Below are positions 63,180 to 64,000 of a stretch of 64,000 bases of DNA, piece after piece. The notes under the pieces are model-generated. The model saw nothing but the letters and a program-made list of their open reading frames with translations. It did no database searches and was not told the origin of the DNA. The first letter of the stretch is position 1, and every line of letters begins with the position of its first letter. The translations under genes and the position numbers were made by a program. Origin of the DNA: Thiodiazotropha sp040791665 (lineage in GTDB: Bacteria; Pseudomonadota; Gammaproteobacteria; Chromatiales; Chromatiaceae); the NCBI GenBank assembly GCA_040791665.1, contig JBFNNX010000031.1:62001-126000 (forward strand), in the 5' to 3' direction.

Positions 63180-64000
63180 ATGGCAGCTATACAAAACAAA
63201 GGAATAGATGTGTTGTTCCGTCATATAAAGAAAAAACTCAGAATCACTTTAAAAAACATACGCCATATAATAAAGCGTGATGTACTAAGCAGGCACCCAG
63301 TAATCATTAATAGCATACCCAAATCAGGAACACATATGTTAGAGGATATGCTAGATGAAATACCGGGACTTAGATATGTTGGATGTAAAACGTTGTCGAG
63401 CTGGGATTATATTGACTTCAGGCAGTTAAATAAAATAGCTAAGCAAAAAAAAGGTACGGTATTGTTAGGTCATTTAACTGCATTACCTTCAGTAATTAAT
63501 GAAGTCGAAAAGAATAAGACAAGGGTTATCTTATTAATTCGTGATCCAAGAGATGTAGTAGTTTCATTTGTAAATTATGTCATGTACATCGATAAAACAC
63601 ATATGGCGCATGAATACTTAAATTCATTCGATTCTGATAGTGAAAGAATTGATGCGGCAATAGAAGGAAATAAACCAGGTGTGCCAAATTTAAGGACCCT
63701 ACTTAATTTATATGAGGGATGGTCGAGCCTCGAATCCGTTTTGGTTTGTAGATACGAGGATTTATTATCAGAGACGCACGGTGGATCAGAGGGAAAGCAA
63801 GTGGAAACGATTAAAAAAATTCTTTGTCACCTGCAAATTAATGAATGCTGTGATGTAATTGCAAACATGATAAATAGATTAGAGCATCAAAAGTCATCCA
63901 CCTTTTTCAGAGGTGGGTCTGGTAAGTGGGTGAGTATACTTAATCAGGAACAAAAAAATAAAATAAAAGAATATGCTGGTCTTTGGCTTATGAAGTATGG
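63180..64000 (+). CDS. PAPS-dependent sulfotransferase 2 (C-terminus cut by window edge)
   Basis: At least 273 residues; the frame is open to the right edge. It starts ATG 63180, immediately after the glycoside hydrolase stop. SIPKSGTHMLEDML is the 5-prime phosphosulfate loop, LIRDPRDVVVSFVNYV the 3-prime phosphate loop and FFRGGSGKWVS the conserved C-terminal Gly-x-x-Gly-x-Trp segment, matching the Sulfotransfer_1 type more closely than gene 59428. It is a second, sequence-distinct sulfotransferase of the locus. Confidence 0.85.
   Translation, partial: MAAIQNKGIDVLFRHIKKKLRITLKNIRHIIKRDVLSRHPVIINSIPKSGTHMLEDMLDEIPGLRYVGCKTLSSWDYIDFRQLNKIAKQKKGTVLLGHLTALPSVINEVEKNKTRVILLIRDPRDVVVSFVNYVMYIDKTHMAHEYLNSFDSDSERIDAAIEGNKPGVPNLRTLLNLYEGWSSLESVLVCRYEDLLSETHGGSEGKQVETIKKILCHLQINECCDVIANMINRLEHQKSSTFFRGGSGKWVSILNQEQKNKIKEYAGLWLMKY

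Noticed and set aside
1..64000. tRNA, CRISPR, complete insertion sequence, phage genes
   Set aside because: Looked for tRNA TPsiC-like motifs, regularly spaced repeats, transposases and integrases; none convincing.

Overview
The window looks like a chromosomal segment of a gammaproteobacterium. The guess is a sulfur-oxidising Chromatiales/Sedimenticola-type lineage, but this rests only on gene content: sdhCDAB-sdhE, dnaX-ybaB-recR, hspQ, yceH, fadE, a ferredoxin-dependent 2-oxoacid oxidoreductase and a DapL lysine route. No rRNA, tRNA, CRISPR, phage or complete insertion sequence was seen. The only RNA gene found is the SRP RNA at 14963-15074.

Left part (1-21.5 kb). A truncated fadE diverges from a TetR regulator. 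Then come two tandem spondin-domain exported proteins, a DUF547 protein, a PGDYG-like protein and a thioredoxin-like protein. An overlapping operon follows: OmpA lipoprotein, korA, korB and a ferritin-like protein. Two genes without recognised family, an ABC exporter of the ybbA-ybbP type, tesA starting head-to-head with ybbA, ffs, a DUF3581 gene, the set hspQ / DUF3465 / pqiA-like / ybaK, DAHP synthase, an SGNH lipoprotein and a coiled-coil protein complete this part.

Central part (21.5-48.6 kb). Central metabolism (maeB, sdhCDAB-sdhE) is followed on the minus strand by a compact operon: FimV-like TPR protein, receiver-like protein, Ras/MglA-like GTPase, two proteins of unknown function and a roadblock/LC7 protein, with a CZB-domain gene downstream. 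This resembles the MglA/MglB polarity switches that control type IV pili and gliding elsewhere. dnaX, ybaB, recR, a HIT protein and a CopA copper ATPase with an extra C-terminal metal-binding domain come next. Then follow dapL-lysA next to the ArsC-like gene yffB, a lipase-maturation-factor-like protein, yceH, an SDR and hypothetical genes. Three copies of a small inverted-repeat element (17902-18199, 38676-38792, 47350-47618) and at least one remnant are scattered here. One remnant supplies the stop codon of sdhE.

Right part (48.8 kb to the end). This is an exopolysaccharide locus: an AAA ATPase fused through an acidic linker and a membrane segment to an OmpA peptidoglycan-binding domain, APS kinase (cysC), a WcaJ-type initiating glycosyltransferase, a chain-length determinant, a tyrosine-kinase-like ATPase, a GT2 glycosyltransferase, a Wzx flippase, two sulfotransferases, a pyruvyl transferase and an exported glycoside hydrolase. 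The DNA becomes clearly AT-rich from about 53.5 kb and most of all from 56.8 kb, which suggests acquisition by transfer. CysC together with two sulfotransferases points to a sulfated, possibly pyruvylated polysaccharide. That locus and the GTPase/roadblock operon are the most interesting systems in the window.
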